This document shows, one piece after another, positions 13,102 to 13,115 of a stretch of 13,115 bases of DNA. A model generated the notes under the pieces. The model had not been told where the DNA came from, searched no databases, and saw nothing but the letters and a program-made list of their open reading frames with translations. Source of the DNA: Lysobacteraceae bacterium (GTDB taxonomy: Bacteria > Pseudomonadota > Gammaproteobacteria > DSM-19610); the NCBI GenBank assembly GCA_020201295.1, contig JAIVHA010000170.1:1-13115 (forward strand), in the 5' to 3' direction. The position numbers were made by a program, and so were the translations under genes. How positions within the stretch are numbered: the stretch's first letter is position 1; each line of letters begins with the position of its first letter.

Positions 13102-13115
13102 GCGTGATCCAGATT

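Overview
The window is a GC-rich stretch of bacterial chromosome. The minus strand, read from right to left, carries fdx, iscX, ndk, rlmN, pilW, rodZ, hisS, yfgM, bamB and der. From established knowledge this is the conserved housekeeping block of gammaproteobacteria such as Pseudomonas and Escherichia, where ispG normally sits between rodZ and hisS. With xseA followed by an M23 peptidase nearby, it points to a gammaproteobacterium, possibly of the Chromatiales or Ectothiorhodospiraceae type (lineage inferred from general impression only). No CRISPR array, tRNA, rRNA or complete insertion sequence is visible.

Layout. Positions 1-1179: 3' part of xseA (+). 1180-1346: two REP-type hairpin repeats. 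1330-1941: an M23 metallopeptidase (+) whose 5' end has been replaced by repeat sequence. 1966-2039: a REP pair with perfect 26-nt arms between convergent genes. 2035-3525 (-): an unusual fusion of helix-turn-helix, coiled coil, [2Fe-2S] ferredoxin and reductase domains. 3569-4288 (-): mlaA. 4397-5794 (-): der. 5796-6032: a 237-bp MITE-like element with 20-bp terminal inverted repeats, inserted directly upstream of the der start codon. 6090-12282 (-): bamB, yfgM, hisS, rodZ, pilW, rlmN and ndk, mostly overlapping or closely spaced, probably one or two transcription units. 12352-12904 (-): iscX and fdx from the end of an isc cluster. 12905-13115: only repeats, with no hscA in the visible upstream 210 bp.

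The genes cover envelope biogenesis (BamB and YfgM in outer-membrane protein assembly and secretion, MlaA in lipid asymmetry, PilW in type IV pili, RodZ in cell shape, the M23 enzyme in the wall), translation (HisS, Der, RlmN), nucleotide and DNA metabolism (Ndk, XseA) and Fe-S assembly (Fdx, IscX).

The main oddity is that several normally conserved genes are damaged or altered. The M23 peptidase has lost its signal peptide and N-terminal domain at a REP element. IscX has lost its C-terminal 40 % at a second type of REP. HisS loses about 50 C-terminal residues and reads out of frame into yfgM. ispG is absent from its usual place. The MITE-like element supplies the Shine-Dalgarno sequence of der. 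These could be real repeat-associated deletions or assembly errors at repeats; read-level data would separate the two. The HTH-ferredoxin-reductase fusion is the best candidate for an undescribed function.
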